NCBI RefSeq assembly: GCF_005887635.2
Contig: NZ_CP040818.1
Location: 1,456,501 to 1,520,500 of the forward strand
Direction of reading: 5' to 3'
Length of the DNA: 64,000 nucleotides
From: Paroceanicella profunda
GTDB lineage: Bacteria; Pseudomonadota; Alphaproteobacteria; Rhodobacterales; Rhodobacteraceae
The position numbers and the translations under genes are program-made. A model generated the notes under the pieces. That model was not told where the DNA came from and searched no databases. It saw only the letters and a program-made list of their open reading frames with translations. Positions 1 through 10,670 of this stretch are shown here, piece by piece (the stretch's first letter is position 1; each line of letters begins with the position of its first letter).

Positions 1-411
<411 letters not shown>

Positions 412-648
412 GCGCGGGCGCTCCATGAGTTCATGACGGTTTGCGGGAAGCCTTACGCGCTCGCGGCCAGCGGGGCAAGGGCAGGGCTGCCCCGGAGCGA
501 CGGCGTGCCGCCATGTGGGCGCCGGTGCAGAACGGCCGGTGCCGGAGCCCGCGCCCGCGAGGCGGGGCCCCGGGGCGCCGCCCCGCGGCGGGCCGCGGTG
601 CCGCCTGCACGGCGGGCGGCTGCGCCGGTGCGGACGGCCAGAGGACAG

Positions 649-712
649 CGGGCAAGGGGTACGACGGGCAGGGGGCACAACGGGCAAGGGGTACGACGAG
701 CAAGGGCCAAGG
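649..712 (+). repeat. Four tandem 16-bp G-rich repeats
   Basis: Four consecutive 16-base units. Units 1 and 3 are identical (CGGGCAAGGGGTACGA), unit 2 is CGGGCAGGGGGCACAA and unit 4 is CGAGCAAGGGCCAAGG. The runs of three to five G could form G-quadruplexes. The function is unknown. Confidence 0.7.
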
Positions 713-794
713 AGGGGGAAGGGCCGAAGAGGGCCAGGGGGAGCAGCAGCGGGCAAAGGGACGGCAGGCGGGGGTGCGGGGGGCGAGGGGACGG

Positions 795-854
795 TGGGCA
801 AGGGTGCGACAGGCAAGGGGGCGACGGGCAAGTGTGCGGCAGGCAGGATGGCAG
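795..854 (+). repeat. Four tandem 15-bp G-rich repeats related to the block at 649
   Basis: Four 15-base units built on the same GGCAAGG core: TGGGCAAGGGTGCGA, CAGGCAAGGGGGCGA, CGGGCAAGTGTGCGG and CAGGCAGGATGGCAG. They look like a diverged continuation of the upstream block, and further degenerate GGCAAGGG copies occur between the two. Confidence 0.6.
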
Positions 855-1072
855 CGGAGAGGGGGGCGGAGGGAGAGGCGGCGAACACGGGGCGGCGGGC
901 GTGATGGCGGGCAAGGGTCGGCGGGCAGGGCGGCACCACGGGGGCCCGTCGGTGCGGGGTGGCCCTGCTCCGCGGGTCCGGCGGGGCGGCCACGCCGCCG
1001 CGGGCTGGAAATGTGCGGCGGCCTCGCCTATGGCTGGGCGCACCCCTGCCTTCGCGCCGAAAGGACATGCGC

Positions 1073-2320
1073 ATGACCGATTTCGCCGCTGCCGCCGAGG
1101 AGGCCGCCACAGCGCTCAGCGCGGTGATGGAGCAGACCCCGCTGCAGCGCAACGCCTTCCTCTCGGAGCGCTACGGCGCCGACATCTGGCTGAAGCGCGA
1201 GGACCTCTCCCCGGTGCGCAGCTACAAGCTGCGCGGGGCCTTCACCTTCCTGTCCATGGCGCTGAAGCGCAACCCGGGGCAGGCGCGCTTCGTCTGCGCC
1301 TCTGCCGGCAACCACGCCCAGGGCTTCGCCTGGGCCTGCAGGCACTTCGGCCGCCACGGCACCGTGTTCATGCCGGTGACCACGCCGGAGCAGAAGATCA
1401 TGAAGACCCGCGTCTTCGGCGGCGAATACGTCGAGGTGGTGCTGACGGGGGATTTCTTCGACGCCAGCCTCGCCGCCGCGCAGGACCACGCCGCGCGCAA
1501 CGACGCCATGTTCGTGCCGCCCTTCGACGCGGATGACACCATCCTGGGCCAGGCCACGGTGGCGGTGGAGATCCTCGCCGCGCTGCCGGACCCGGACCTG
1601 GTGATCCTGCCGGTGGGCGGCGGCGGGCTCGCGGCGGGGGTGACGAAATACTTCGCCGCCAGGGGCGTCTCCGCCGGCTTCCGCTTCGTGGAGCCCGAGA
1701 CCGCCGCCAGCCTCCACGAGGCGCTCACCGCCGGCCAGCCGGTCACCCTCGCGAAAGTGTCGAGCTTCGTCGACGGGGCGGCGGTGGCGCGCATCGGCGC
1801 ACGGCCCTTCGCCGCCCTCCACGCGGTGGCGCCCTCGCAGGTGATCCGGGTGTCGGAGGGCCGGCTGTGCCGCACCATGGTGGAGATGCTGAACGTGGAG
1901 GGCGTGGTGCTGGAGCCCGCCGGCGCGCTCTCCATCGACGCGCTGGCCGACCTGCCGCCGGACGTGCTGCGCGGCCGCACCGTGGTCTGCGTGGTCTCGG
2001 GCGGCAACTTCGATTTCGAGCGCCTTCCGGAGGTGAAGGAACGCGCCATGCGCCACGAGGGCCGGAAGAAGTACTTCATCCTCCGTCTGCCGCAGCGGCC
2101 CGGCGCGCTGAAGGACTTCCTCGGCCTGCTCGGCCCGGAGGACGACATCGCGCGTTTCGAATACCTGAAGAAGTCGGCGCGCAACTTCGGCTCCATCCTG
2201 CTCGGGATCGAGACGAAGGACCCCGCCGGCCTGCCCGCGCTCTACGCCCGGATGGAGGAGAACGGCATCGTCTACGAGGACATCACCGGCAACGATACGC
2301 TGATGAGCCTGATCGTCTGA
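1073..2320 (+). CDS. ilvA: Threonine ammonia-lyase (short form with C-terminal ACT-like domain)
   Basis: PLP enzyme that deaminates L-threonine to 2-oxobutanoate, the entry step of isoleucine synthesis. The 415-residue protein has the PLP lysine in RSYKLRGAF (about K52). It also has the phosphate-binding glycine loop VGGGGLAAG near residue 185 and the SGGNFDF segment. A short C-terminal regulatory region after about residue 325 ([18 protein letters not shown]) is typical of the ACT-like form that responds to isoleucine. The ATG at 1073 is preferred because AAGGA at 1061-1065 sits 7 bases upstream; an in-frame ATG at 1067 is too close to that site. Confidence 0.95.
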   Translation: MTDFAAAAEEAATALSAVMEQTPLQRNAFLSERYGADIWLKREDLSPVRSYKLRGAFTFLSMALKRNPGQARFVCASAGNHAQGFAWACRHFGRHGTVFMPVTTPEQKIMKTRVFGGEYVEVVLTGDFFDASLAAAQDHAARNDAMFVPPFDADDTILGQATVAVEILAALPDPDLVILPVGGGGLAAGVTKYFAARGVSAGFRFVEPETAASLHEALTAGQPVTLAKVSSFVDGAAVARIGARPFAALHAVAPSQVIRVSEGRLCRTMVEMLNVEGVVLEPAGALSIDALADLPPDVLRGRTVVCVVSGGNFDFERLPEVKERAMRHEGRKKYFILRLPQRPGALKDFLGLLGPEDDIARFEYLKKSARNFGSILLGIETKDPAGLPALYARMEENGIVYEDITGNDTLMSLIV

Positions 2321-2395
2321 CCCCCCGGGGGCCCGGCAGGTTTGCCGGGCCACAGGCGTTCCGCGCTTGCATCCGGTTCGTCCTCCGGCACGCTC

Positions 2396-2485
2396 CCTCA
2401 GCCTCAGCCTCAGCCTCAGCCTCAGCCTCAGCCTCAGCCTCAGCCTCAGCCTCAGCCTCAGCCTCAGCCTCAGCCTCAGCCTCAG
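2396..2485 (+). repeat. Perfect hexanucleotide microsatellite (CCTCAG)x15
   Basis: Fifteen uninterrupted copies of CCTCAG (CTGAGG on the other strand) lie between the convergent ilvA and tetR 3' ends. The TGA stop of the tetR-type gene is formed by bases 2482-2484, inside the last unit. The array is therefore just 3' of that gene, and copy-number change would not alter the protein. Confidence 0.97.
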
Positions 2486-3378
2486 CTCCCGGCCGTGCCC
2501 GCGGGGCCTTGCGGCCCGCGTGGCAGGGCGCCGTTCAGGAACAGGTCGATGCACAGGCGGATGTGGTGATCGCGCTCGGCGAGGTCGGGCCAGTTCTCCA
2601 CGTCCGGCGGCCCGACGCGCCCGCCCCGCGTGACCCCGAAGACCATGTTCATCAGCATGCCGGACACGAGCATCGGGTCCAGCGGGCGCATCCGCCCGGC
2701 GGCCTGCTGTGCGCCCAGCCAGTCGGCCAGGGCGCGGCGGGAGGGCTCGGCGCCGTGATCGCGCACGATCGCCGCCAGCTCCGGGACGGATTGCGCCTCC
2801 ATCACCACCAGCCGCAGCACGGCGATTCGCTCCAGGTCCTCCTCCGCGCTGATGTCCACGCGCAGGATGCGGGCCAGCGCCTCGGACAGCGGCAGCCCGG
2901 AATAGTTCCCCGGCAGGGCCAGCATGGCCGGGCGGTGCGCCTCGATAATGGCCTGGAACAGCGCGCTTTTCGCCGGGAACAGCCGGTAGAGCGTGCGCTT
3001 GGACACCCGGCAATGCGCGGCGATGTCATCCATCGTGGTACGGGCATATCCCCGCTCGATGAACAGCTTTCGTGTCTCGTTAACGAGTCTGGCGGCAAGA
3101 TCCGGGTCCGGTGTCACCTTGGGCCGGCCGCGCCGGCGCGGCTTCGCGGCGTCGGGGGCCGTGGCCGTGCCCCCGGCGGTGACCGGGGCCGTGACGGGGG
3201 CGGTGCCGGCCGGGGTGCGCGGCGCAGTATCGGTTTCGGTATCGGCTTCAGTACCGGCCTCCCGGTCAGACGTGGCCCGCGCTCCGGTGACAGGCGTGGC
3301 GGCGGGCGTATGGTCGGCGTCCGGGTCGGCCGCCCCGTGGCGTGGCGTGTCGGGGGCGGCCTCGTCGTGCTCGCTCAT
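2482..3378 (-). CDS. TetR/AcrR-family repressor with long disordered N-terminus
   Basis: Likely local repressor of the divergent RND efflux operon at 3502. The TetR DNA-binding domain begins only at about residue 85 (RRRGRPKVTPD, then ETRKLFIERGYARTTMDDIA and VSKRTLYRLFPAKSALF with the helix-turn-helix). A C-terminal AcrR-like ligand/dimer domain follows to residue 298. The first ~80 residues are a low-complexity Thr/Ala/Asp/Pro tail, which is unusual in a family that normally starts close to the HTH. The start at 3378 has a strong GGGAGG site 9-14 bases upstream, and no better internal start was seen. The stop codon lies in the hexanucleotide repeat. Confidence 0.88.
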   Translation of the reverse strand: MSEHDEAAPDTPRHGAADPDADHTPAATPVTGARATSDREAGTEADTETDTAPRTPAGTAPVTAPVTAGGTATAPDAAKPRRRGRPKVTPDPDLAARLVNETRKLFIERGYARTTMDDIAAHCRVSKRTLYRLFPAKSALFQAIIEAHRPAMLALPGNYSGLPLSEALARILRVDISAEEDLERIAVLRLVVMEAQSVPELAAIVRDHGAEPSRRALADWLGAQQAAGRMRPLDPMLVSGMLMNMVFGVTRGGRVGPPDVENWPDLAERDHHIRLCIDLFLNGALPRGPQGPAGTAGS

Positions 3379-3427
3379 GTGATTTTTCCTCCCGCCGGCG
3401 CCGGAACCGCACCGGTCGTCCGTACAC

Positions 3428-3469
3428 GTCAATTGTGAGTTGACAAAATTCCGATGGTGAGAATATGGG
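3428..3469 (+). promoter_or_regulatory. Operator and promoter between tetR and the efflux operon
   Basis: A 17-bp inverted repeat, GTCAATTGTGAGTTGAC (3428-3444, arms GTCAA/TTGAC), overlaps a perfect -35 box TTGACA (3440-3445). A plausible -10 (GAATAT or TATGGG) lies at 3461-3469. A TetR dimer bound here would block the promoter of the membrane fusion gene and could also autoregulate. The match to the tetR product is inferred from position. Confidence 0.6.
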
Positions 3470-3501
3470 TAATCGAGAGTTTTGTAAATATGAGGCATGA
3501 G

Positions 3502-4767
3502 ATGCCAACGCCCCCTGCGATCCCCGCGCCCCCGGCCGGGACCCGCCCTTTCCACACCCGCCGCCGCCGCCAGCTTTGCGTGGCGGCGTTCGCGTTGGGG
3601 GTGCTCGCCCTGGCGGGCTGCCGGGAGGAGGCCGCCCCCGGCGCAGGCACCGCGGCCGCCCGGCCGGAGGTGGGCGTGGTGGTGCTGCATCCGCAATCCG
3701 TGGCCATCACCGCCGAGCTGCCCGGGCGCACCAGCGCCTCGCTGGTGGCCGAGGTGCGGCCCCAGGTGGGCGGGCTGATCCAGAAGCGCCTGTTCCGCGA
3801 GGGCACCGAGGTGGCGGAGGGCGATGCGCTCTACCAGATCGACCCGAAGAGCTTCGAGGCCGCCTATGACGCCGCCCGCGCGGCGCTGAAGCAGGCCCAG
3901 TCGCAGGTGCCCTCGGCAAGCTCCAGGCTGGAGCGCTACAAGGGGCTGATCCGCCAGAACGCCGTGTCCAAGCAGGACCTGGACGATGCCGAGGCCACGC
4001 TGGAGTCCGCCCAGGCCTCCGTTGCCGCCGCCGAGGCGGACGTGCAGACCGCGAAGATCAACCTCGACTACACCACCATCCGCGCGCCGATCTCCGGGCG
4101 GATCGACAAGTCCGCCCTCACCCCCGGCGCGCTGGTGACCGCGAGCCAGGACACCGCGCTCACCACCATCCGCCGGCTCGACCCGATCAACGTCGACATC
4201 CCCCAGTCCAGCACGAATTTCCTCAACCTCCGCCAGGCGGTTCAGGAGGGGCGGTTGCGCACCGAAGGGCCGGACGTGAGCGTGAGCCTGTTGCTGGAGA
4301 ACGGCACCGAATACCCGCTGAAGGGCCATCTCGAATTCGCCGAGGCGAACGTGGACGAGAGCACCGGCACCTTCATCCTGCGCGCGGAATTTCCCAATCC
4401 TGACAGGCTCTTGCTGCCCGGCGTCTTCGTGCGGGCGGTCATCGGCGAGGGGGTGGCGGACAACAGTTTCCTCGTGCCCCAGCGCGCGGTGACCCGCAAC
4501 ACCAAGGGCCAGCCGGTGGCGCTGTTCGTCTCCGCCGAGGGCAAGGTGGAGCAGCGGGTGGTGCAGACCGGGCGCTCCGTGGGCAACAACTGGCTGGTGA
4601 ACACCGGCATCTCCGATGGCGAGCGGGTGATCGTCGACGGCTTGCAGCGCGCCTCGGACGGCCAGCAGGTGAAGGCCGTGGAGGTGACGATCGACGAGAC
4701 CACCGGCGAGGTGATCGACCGCAAGACCGCCGAGACCGCCCCGGCGCAGCCGGGCAGCGAGGGCTGA
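3502..4767 (+). CDS. RND efflux membrane fusion protein (AcrA/MexA type, lipoprotein)
   Basis: Periplasmic adaptor linking the inner-membrane pump to the outer-membrane channel. The 421-residue protein has an N-terminal signal with lipobox ALAGC near residue 36. The adaptor domains follow in order: lipoyl half (GRTSASLVAEVRPQVGG), alpha-hairpin (about residues 115-190), second lipoyl half (TIRAPISGRIDKS), beta-barrel and membrane-proximal domain. The ATG at 3502 is chosen because GAGG lies 6 bases upstream and the signal peptide follows directly. It is six bases upstream of the pump gene, so they are one operon. Confidence 0.93.
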   Translation: MPTPPAIPAPPAGTRPFHTRRRRQLCVAAFALGVLALAGCREEAAPGAGTAAARPEVGVVVLHPQSVAITAELPGRTSASLVAEVRPQVGGLIQKRLFREGTEVAEGDALYQIDPKSFEAAYDAARAALKQAQSQVPSASSRLERYKGLIRQNAVSKQDLDDAEATLESAQASVAAAEADVQTAKINLDYTTIRAPISGRIDKSALTPGALVTASQDTALTTIRRLDPINVDIPQSSTNFLNLRQAVQEGRLRTEGPDVSVSLLLENGTEYPLKGHLEFAEANVDESTGTFILRAEFPNPDRLLLPGVFVRAVIGEGVADNSFLVPQRAVTRNTKGQPVALFVSAEGKVEQRVVQTGRSVGNNWLVNTGISDGERVIVDGLQRASDGQQVKAVEVTIDETTGEVIDRKTAETAPAQPGSEG

Positions 4768-4773
4768 CGCGTC

Positions 4774-7700
4774 ATGAGCCGCTTCTTCATCAACCGTCCC
4801 ATCTTCGCATGGGTGATCGCGATCTCGATCATGCTTGCGGGGCTGCTGGCGCTCATCTCGCTGTCGATCTCGCAATATCCGCAGATCGCGCCGCCCACGG
4901 TGCGGATCTCGGCCTCCTATCCGGGCGCGGACGCCGCCACGGTGGAGAATTCGGTCACCAAGGTGATCGAGCAGGGCATGACCGGGATCGACAATCTCGA
5001 CTACATGACCTCGACCTCCAGTGGCACCGGCCAGGCCCAGCTCACGCTCACCTTCAACAACAAGGCTGACCCGGACGTGGCCCAGATGCAGGTGCAGAAC
5101 AAGCTGCAGCTGGTCGAATCCTCGTTGCCCCAGGCGGTGACCAGCACCGGTGTCACGGTCACCAAGAGCTCCGCCGGCTTCCTGATGGTGATCGCCTTCG
5201 TGTCCACCGACGGGAAGATGAACTCGAACGACCTCGCGGATTACGTGGACAGCTCGCTCAACGACACCATCCAGCGCGTGGAGGGCGTGGGTGAGACGCG
5301 GCTGTTCGGCTCCGGCTACGCGATGCGCATCTGGCTCGATCCCTACAAGCTCACCAAGTACAAGCTGATGCCCTCGGACGTGTCCGCCGCCATCGAGGCG
5401 CAGAACAGCCAGGTGTCCGCCGGCAGCCTCGGCGCCATTCCGGCGCGGCCCGGCCAGCAGCTCAACGCAACCGTCACTGCCGGCAGCCGGCTGCAGACGC
5501 CCGAGCAGTTCCGCAACATCATCGTGCAGAGCAACGGCGACGGCGCGGTTGTGCGGCTGAACGATGTCGCCACCGTCGAACTGGGCGCGGAGAGCTACAC
5601 CACCTCGGCGGCCTACAACAACCAGCCGGCGGCCGGGCTTGCCATCAACCTCGCCACCGGGGCCAACGCGCTCGACACCGCCTCCGCGGTGCGCAAGGCC
5701 ATCGAAAAGCTGAGCGCCACCATGCCCAGCGGCGTGAAGGTGGTCTATCCCTACGACACCACGCCCTTCGTGGAACTGTCCATCGAGGAGGTGGTGAAGA
5801 CGCTGGTCGAGGCCATCGTGCTGGTGTTCTTCGTGATGCTGCTCTTCCTGCAGAACTGGCGCGCCACGCTGATCCCCACGCTGGCGGTGCCGGTGGTGCT
5901 GCTGGGCACCTTCGGCGTGCTCTCGGCGGCGGGGTATTCCATCAACACGCTCACCATGTTCGCCATGGTGCTGGCCATCGGCCTGCTGGTGGATGACGCC
6001 ATCGTGGTGGTGGAGAACGTGGAGCGCGTGATGGAGGAGGAGGGCCTCTCCCCGCGCGAGGCCACGGTGAAGTCCATGGGGGAGATCACCGGCGCGCTGG
6101 TCGGCATTGCCGTGGTGCTCTCGGCGGTGTTCGTGCCGATGGCCTTCTTCGGCGGATCGGTGGGCATCATCTACCGGCAGTTCTCGGTGACGATCGTCTC
6201 GGCGATGGTCCTCTCGGTGCTGGTGGCGCTCATCCTCACGCCCGCGCTCTGCGCCACGCTTCTGCGCAAGCCAGCGGAGCACGGCAAGACGCGCGGCTTC
6301 TCCGGCTGGTTCAACCGCAATTTCGAGCGCGGCACCCGTGCCTACCAGAGCGGCACGCACGCGGTGCTGAACCGCTCCTGGCGCTTCCTCGTGCTCTTCG
6401 TGCTGATGCTGGGTGCCACGGGCTGGCTGTTCAACCGGCTGCCGAGCGCCTTCCTGCCGGAGGAGGACCAGGGCGTGCTCATCGCCTCCGTCACCCTGCC
6501 GGCCGGCGCCACGCAGGACCGCACCCTGCGCACCCTCTCCGCCGTGGCGAGCTATTTCCTGGAGAAGGAGCCGGACGCGGTGGAGGGCGTGATGTATTCC
6601 GCCGGCTTCGGCTTCGGCGGCTCGGGGCAGAACGTGGGCACCGCCTTCATCCGCCTGAAGGATTTCGCCCTGCGCAGCGACCCGCGCCTCGCCGCCTCCG
6701 CCGTGGCGGGCCGGGCGATGGGCGCGCTGTCGAAGCTGCGCGACGGGCGGGTGTTCGTGCTCTCGCCGCCCGCGATCCAGGGCATGGGCAACTCGAACGG
6801 CTTCGATTTCTTCCTGCAGGACGTGGGCGGGAAGGGCCATGCCGCGCTGATCGCGGCGCGCAACCAGCTCCTCGGCCTCGCGGCCCGGGACCCGTCGCTG
6901 ACCAGCACCCGCCCGAACGGCCAGGAGGATACGCCGCAATTCTCCGTCGACGTGGACCAGGAGCGCGCCAGCGCCCTCGGCCTCGCGATGTCGGACATCA
7001 ACGCCACGCTCTCCACCGCCTGGGGCAGCTCTTACATCGATGATTTCATCGACCGCGGCCGGGTGAAGCCGGTCTACCTGCAGTCCGATGCCGAGGGGCG
7101 GATGCAGCCCGACGACCTCGACAAATGGCACGTGCGCAACGCGGATGGCGAGATGGTGCCCTTCTCCGCCTTCGCGGACGGAAGCTGGTCCGTCGGCTCG
7201 CCGCGGCTGGAACGCTACAACGGCTCCCCGGCCGTCGAGATCCAGGGCGCGGCGGCAAGCGGCGTGAGCTCGGGCGACGCGATGGACCGGATCGACGCGC
7301 TGGTGGGCCAGCTTCCCGGCGGCTTCGCCCATGAGTGGACCGGGCTCTCCTATCAGGAGCGCCTCTCGGGCGACCAGGCTATGGCGCTCTACGGCATCTC
7401 GGTGCTGGTGGTGTTCCTCTGCCTCGCCGCGCTCTACGAGAGCTGGACCATCCCGCTCGCGGTGATGCTGTCGGTGCCGATCGGCGTGCTGGGAGCGCTT
7501 GCGGCCGCCAGTCTCTTCGGTCAGAACAACGATGTGTATTTCAAGGTGGGGCTTCTGACGACCATCGGTCTCGCAGCCAAGAACGCCATCCTCATCGTGG
7601 AATTCGCCATCGCGCGGCTGGCGGCCGGGGAAGGGATGATCGAGGCGACGCTGGAGGCCGCACGGCAGCGGCTCCGGCCCATCCTGATGACTTCGATCGC

Positions 7701-7908
7701 CTTCATCCTCGGCGTCACGCCGCTCGCCATTGCCAGCGGAGCAGGCTCCGGTGCGCAGAACGCCATCGGGATCGGGGTCATGGGCGGCATGATCGCGGCC
7801 ACGGTTCTCGGCGTGTTCTTCGTGCCCCTGCTCCTCGTCGCGGTGCTGCGCCTGTTCCGGCGCCGCCCGGCCCCCGACCAGGCCCCGAGCGCGGCGCCGG
7901 CCGGTTGA
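4774..7908 (+). CDS. RND multidrug efflux pump, AcrB/HAE1 family
   Basis: Proton-driven inner-membrane pump that expels hydrophobic compounds. The 1044-residue length is typical of HAE1 pumps. Signatures include the N-terminal [16 protein letters not shown], the periplasmic porter [15 protein letters not shown], and TM4 with the proton-relay Asp pair ([20 protein letters not shown], near residue 405). The second half repeats the fold with TM10 [14 protein letters not shown]. It lies between its adaptor and its outer-membrane channel. The substrate cannot be read from sequence. Confidence 0.95.
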   Translation: MSRFFINRPIFAWVIAISIMLAGLLALISLSISQYPQIAPPTVRISASYPGADAATVENSVTKVIEQGMTGIDNLDYMTSTSSGTGQAQLTLTFNNKADPDVAQMQVQNKLQLVESSLPQAVTSTGVTVTKSSAGFLMVIAFVSTDGKMNSNDLADYVDSSLNDTIQRVEGVGETRLFGSGYAMRIWLDPYKLTKYKLMPSDVSAAIEAQNSQVSAGSLGAIPARPGQQLNATVTAGSRLQTPEQFRNIIVQSNGDGAVVRLNDVATVELGAESYTTSAAYNNQPAAGLAINLATGANALDTASAVRKAIEKLSATMPSGVKVVYPYDTTPFVELSIEEVVKTLVEAIVLVFFVMLLFLQNWRATLIPTLAVPVVLLGTFGVLSAAGYSINTLTMFAMVLAIGLLVDDAIVVVENVERVMEEEGLSPREATVKSMGEITGALVGIAVVLSAVFVPMAFFGGSVGIIYRQFSVTIVSAMVLSVLVALILTPALCATLLRKPAEHGKTRGFSGWFNRNFERGTRAYQSGTHAVLNRSWRFLVLFVLMLGATGWLFNRLPSAFLPEEDQGVLIASVTLPAGATQDRTLRTLSAVASYFLEKEPDAVEGVMYSAGFGFGGSGQNVGTAFIRLKDFALRSDPRLAASAVAGRAMGALSKLRDGRVFVLSPPAIQGMGNSNGFDFFLQDVGGKGHAALIAARNQLLGLAARDPSLTSTRPNGQEDTPQFSVDVDQERASALGLAMSDINATLSTAWGSSYIDDFIDRGRVKPVYLQSDAEGRMQPDDLDKWHVRNADGEMVPFSAFADGSWSVGSPRLERYNGSPAVEIQGAAASGVSSGDAMDRIDALVGQLPGGFAHEWTGLSYQERLSGDQAMALYGISVLVVFLCLAALYESWTIPLAVMLSVPIGVLGALAAASLFGQNNDVYFKVGLLTTIGLAAKNAILIVEFAIARLAAGEGMIEATLEAARQRLRPILMTSIAFILGVTPLAIASGAGSGAQNAIGIGVMGGMIAATVLGVFFVPLLLVAVLRLFRRRPAPDQAPSAAPAG

Positions 7909-7973
7909 AACACGCCAAGACATGCGGCGCGCCGGGCCCCGGCGCGCCTGCCTCATCCTTTCGAGTGGACAAG

Positions 7974-9464
7974 ATGATTTCCGTGAGCCCCGCACCCCTT
8001 TCCGTCGCCCGCCCCCGGCGGGCCGTGCTTCTCCTTCTCGCCTGCACCGCCCTTGCCGGCTGCGTGGTCGGCCCCGATTACGAGACCCCGAAGATCGACG
8101 TGCCGGACCGGTTCGGCGCCGACACCGCCACCACCCCGCGCCCGGCTGAACTGTCGCGCTGGTGGACCCGGATGGACGATCCGATGCTCGACGCGATGAT
8201 TTCCGAGGCCGTGGAGGGCAACCTCGACGTGGCGAGCGCGAAGGCCGCGATCCGCGAGGCCCGCGCCACCCTGCGCCAGACCGGCGGCACGCTGGCGCCC
8301 CAGGTGGACGCCAGCACCTCCGCCACCCGCCAGGACGGCGGCTCCAACACCTCCGCCGGGCAGACCTCGAACTCGAACTTCCAGGCCGGGTTCGACGCGA
8401 GCTGGGAACTCGACCTCTTCGGCGCCAACCGCCGCAGCATCGAGGCGGCGCGCTACGGGCTCGACGCCGCGAACGAGGACCTGCGCGCCACGCTGCTCAC
8501 CCTGGTGGGCGATGTCGCGACCTATTACGTGCAGGCGCGCGGCTTCCAGGCCCGCATCAAGCTGGCCGAGCGCACCGCCCGCTCGCAGCGCGAGACGGCC
8601 GCCCTCACCCGGGCGCAGTTCGAGGCCGGGGCCTCCTCCGCGCTCGACGTGGCGAATGCCACCGGGCAGGCCGCCAGCACCGAGGCCGCGATCCCCACGC
8701 TGCAGATCTCCTTCGCGGAATCCGTGCACCGGCTGAGCATCCTCACCGGCAAGCCGCCGGCGGCGCTGATGGGCCGGATGGCCGAGGACAAGCCGATCCC
8801 GGAGCCGCGCCTGCCGATGCCCGCCGGCGTGCCCGCCCAGGTGCTGATGGCCCGGCCGGACATCCGCGTCGCCGAGCGCCAGCTTGCCCAGTCCACCGCG
8901 CTGATCGGCGTGGCCGAGGCGGCGCGCTGGCCTGACGTGAGCCTCTCGGGCACCATCTCCACCTCCGCATCGACCTTCGGAAACCTGTTCGAGGCCTCCT
9001 CGATCGCCTGGTCCGTCGGGCCGTCGCTCAGCGTGCCGATCTTCAACGGCGGGCAGCTGAAGGCCGGGGTCGAGATCGCGCAGGCGCAGCGCGACCAGTC
9101 CTACATCGCCTTCCGTTCCAGCATCCTCACCGCGCTGGAGGACGTGGAGAACTCCCTCTTCGGCCTCACCCGCGAGCAGGAGCGTTACGACAAGCTCGAC
9201 ACCTCGGCCCGGGCCTACCGCCGCGCCGCCGCGCTGTCGCGCTCGCTCTACCAGACCGGGTCCTCGAGCTTCCTCGACGTGCTGGACGCCGAGCGCTCGC
9301 TCTACTCCGCCGAGGACACGCTGCTGCAGAGCCAGATCAACATCGCCACCTACTACATCGCGCTCAACAAGGCGCTGGGCGGCGGATGGGACGGGCAGAT
9401 CGATTCGACCCGCCCGGAGATCGTGGACACCTACTCCGGCCCGCGCCTCGCCTATCAGCCCTGA
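7974..9464 (+). CDS. Outer-membrane efflux channel, NodT/OprM family lipoprotein
   Basis: TolC-like channel completing the tripartite pump. The signal peptide ends at a lipobox (CTALAGCVVGPDY, typical NodT family start), followed by two structurally repeated outer-membrane efflux domains with long coiled helices. The 496-residue length is normal. The ATG at 7974 is chosen because it precedes the signal peptide; its ribosome binding site is weak (AAG), suggesting partial translational coupling to the pump gene that ends 65 bases upstream. Confidence 0.93.
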   Translation: MISVSPAPLSVARPRRAVLLLLACTALAGCVVGPDYETPKIDVPDRFGADTATTPRPAELSRWWTRMDDPMLDAMISEAVEGNLDVASAKAAIREARATLRQTGGTLAPQVDASTSATRQDGGSNTSAGQTSNSNFQAGFDASWELDLFGANRRSIEAARYGLDAANEDLRATLLTLVGDVATYYVQARGFQARIKLAERTARSQRETAALTRAQFEAGASSALDVANATGQAASTEAAIPTLQISFAESVHRLSILTGKPPAALMGRMAEDKPIPEPRLPMPAGVPAQVLMARPDIRVAERQLAQSTALIGVAEAARWPDVSLSGTISTSASTFGNLFEASSIAWSVGPSLSVPIFNGGQLKAGVEIAQAQRDQSYIAFRSSILTALEDVENSLFGLTREQERYDKLDTSARAYRRAAALSRSLYQTGSSSFLDVLDAERSLYSAEDTLLQSQINIATYYIALNKALGGGWDGQIDSTRPEIVDTYSGPRLAYQP

Positions 9465-9476
9465 GGACCCTGTCTC

Positions 9477-10670
9477 GTGACGATTGAAACCCTCCCGGCC
9501 CTGCGCGCCGGTCGGCTGACCGTCGTGCTGGGCGCGCTGACCGCCTTCGCGCCCTTCGCGACCGACATGTACCTCTCCGGCTTCCCCGCGATCGAGGAGA
9601 GTTTCGGCACCGGTGCGGGGGAGGTTCAGTTCAGCCTGTCGGTGTTCTTCCTCGGGGTGGCGATCGGCCAGCTCATCTACGGGCCGGTGATCGACCGTTT
9701 CGGGCGCAAGCTGCCGCTGTGCTGCGGCGTGGCGCTGTTCTCGGTCGTCTCGCTGGGGCTGGCGGCGGCGCCGGACATCGGCAGCTTCCTCGCCGGGCGC
9801 TTCCTGCAGGCGCTCGGCGGCTGCGCCGGGATGATCGTGAGCCGGGCGATCATCGCGGACCTGTTCGGCGCGCAGGACTCCGCCCGCGTGCTCTCCATGA
9901 TGATGCTGGTGCAGGGCCTCGGCCCGGTGCTCGCGCCCATCGCCGGGGGCTACCTGCTGGCCTTCGCCGGCTGGCGGTCGATCTTCGTGGCGCTGGCGCT
10001 CTTCGGGGCGGCCTGCCTCGTCGCGGCGTTGCGGGTGGTGCCGGAAACCCTGCCGCCGGAGAGGCGCAGGAAGGCCGGCCCGGGGGAGATCCTGCGCACC
10101 TTCCGCGCCCTGCTCACCCGGCGCGCGCTGATCGTGCCGGCGCTGGCCAGCGCGCTCGCCTTCGGGGCGCTGTTCTCCTACATCTCCGGGTCTCCCTTCG
10201 TTTTCATCGATTTGCACGGGGTGGACCCGCAGGTCTACAAGTGGCTCTTCGGCCTGAACGCCCTGGGGATGATCCTCGCCTCGCAGGTCAACCGCCTGCT
10301 GCTGCGGCGCCTGCGGGCGGAGCGGATCTTCCTCGGGGCGATCGGCATGAACATCCTCTGCGGCCTGGCGCTGCTGGCGCTCTCGGGCACGGCGCCGCTG
10401 GCGGTGATGATGGTGCCGCTGTGGCTGTGCATCTCCACCATTCCGCTGATCGCGGCCAACGGCATGGCCATCGCGATGTCCCACAGTGGCCGGCACGGCG
10501 GCTCCGCCTCCTCGATCATCGGGGTGCTGCAGTTCGGCCTCGCGGCGCTGTTCAGCGCCCTTGTCGGCATCCTGCACAACGACACCGCCTTCCCGATGTC
10601 GGGCTGCATCCTCGCGGCCGGCGTGTCGGCGGGGCTGGTGCTGGTGATCGGGCGCTTCGGCCGCGCCTGA
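9477..10670 (+). CDS. Bcr/CflA-family drug resistance MFS exporter
   Basis: Twelve-TM major facilitator of the drug:H+ antiporter DHA1 Bcr/CflA type. Recognisable segments are FAPFATDMYLSGFPAIEESF at the N-terminus, the motif-A loop GPVIDRFGRKLPL, and the motif-C region LVQGLGPVLAPIAGGYLL. It starts with GTG at 9477, with TGAGGA seven bases upstream. It begins 12 bases after the channel gene, so it is the fourth gene of the TetR-controlled efflux operon. The protein is 397 residues. Confidence 0.92.
   Translation: MTIETLPALRAGRLTVVLGALTAFAPFATDMYLSGFPAIEESFGTGAGEVQFSLSVFFLGVAIGQLIYGPVIDRFGRKLPLCCGVALFSVVSLGLAAAPDIGSFLAGRFLQALGGCAGMIVSRAIIADLFGAQDSARVLSMMMLVQGLGPVLAPIAGGYLLAFAGWRSIFVALALFGAACLVAALRVVPETLPPERRRKAGPGEILRTFRALLTRRALIVPALASALAFGALFSYISGSPFVFIDLHGVDPQVYKWLFGLNALGMILASQVNRLLLRRLRAERIFLGAIGMNILCGLALLALSGTAPLAVMMVPLWLCISTIPLIAANGMAIAMSHSGRHGGSASSIIGVLQFGLAALFSALVGILHNDTAFPMSGCILAAGVSAGLVLVIGRFGRA

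Larger units (their letters stand above)
412..1072. other. Non-coding, G-rich interval between argG and ilvA
   Basis: About 660 bases separate the divergent argG and ilvA genes, with no convincing gene. Open frames here are low-complexity Gly/Arg/Ala/Pro readings caused by G-rich sequence, without a ribosome binding site or recognisable domain. The interval holds two blocks of short degenerate tandem repeats, listed separately. Promoters for both flanking genes must lie here, but no sigma-70-like hexamer pair stands out in the very high GC. Confidence 0.6.

Noticed and set aside
2396..2485. CRISPR array
   Set aside because: Pure 6-bp repeat with no spacers and no cas genes.
2482..7995. Very long minus-strand open frame through the efflux genes
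   Set aside because: It is antisense to intact RND and adaptor genes and reads as His/Arg/Gln-rich low-complexity sequence, a codon-bias shadow; only its last ~300 codons (TetR) are real.
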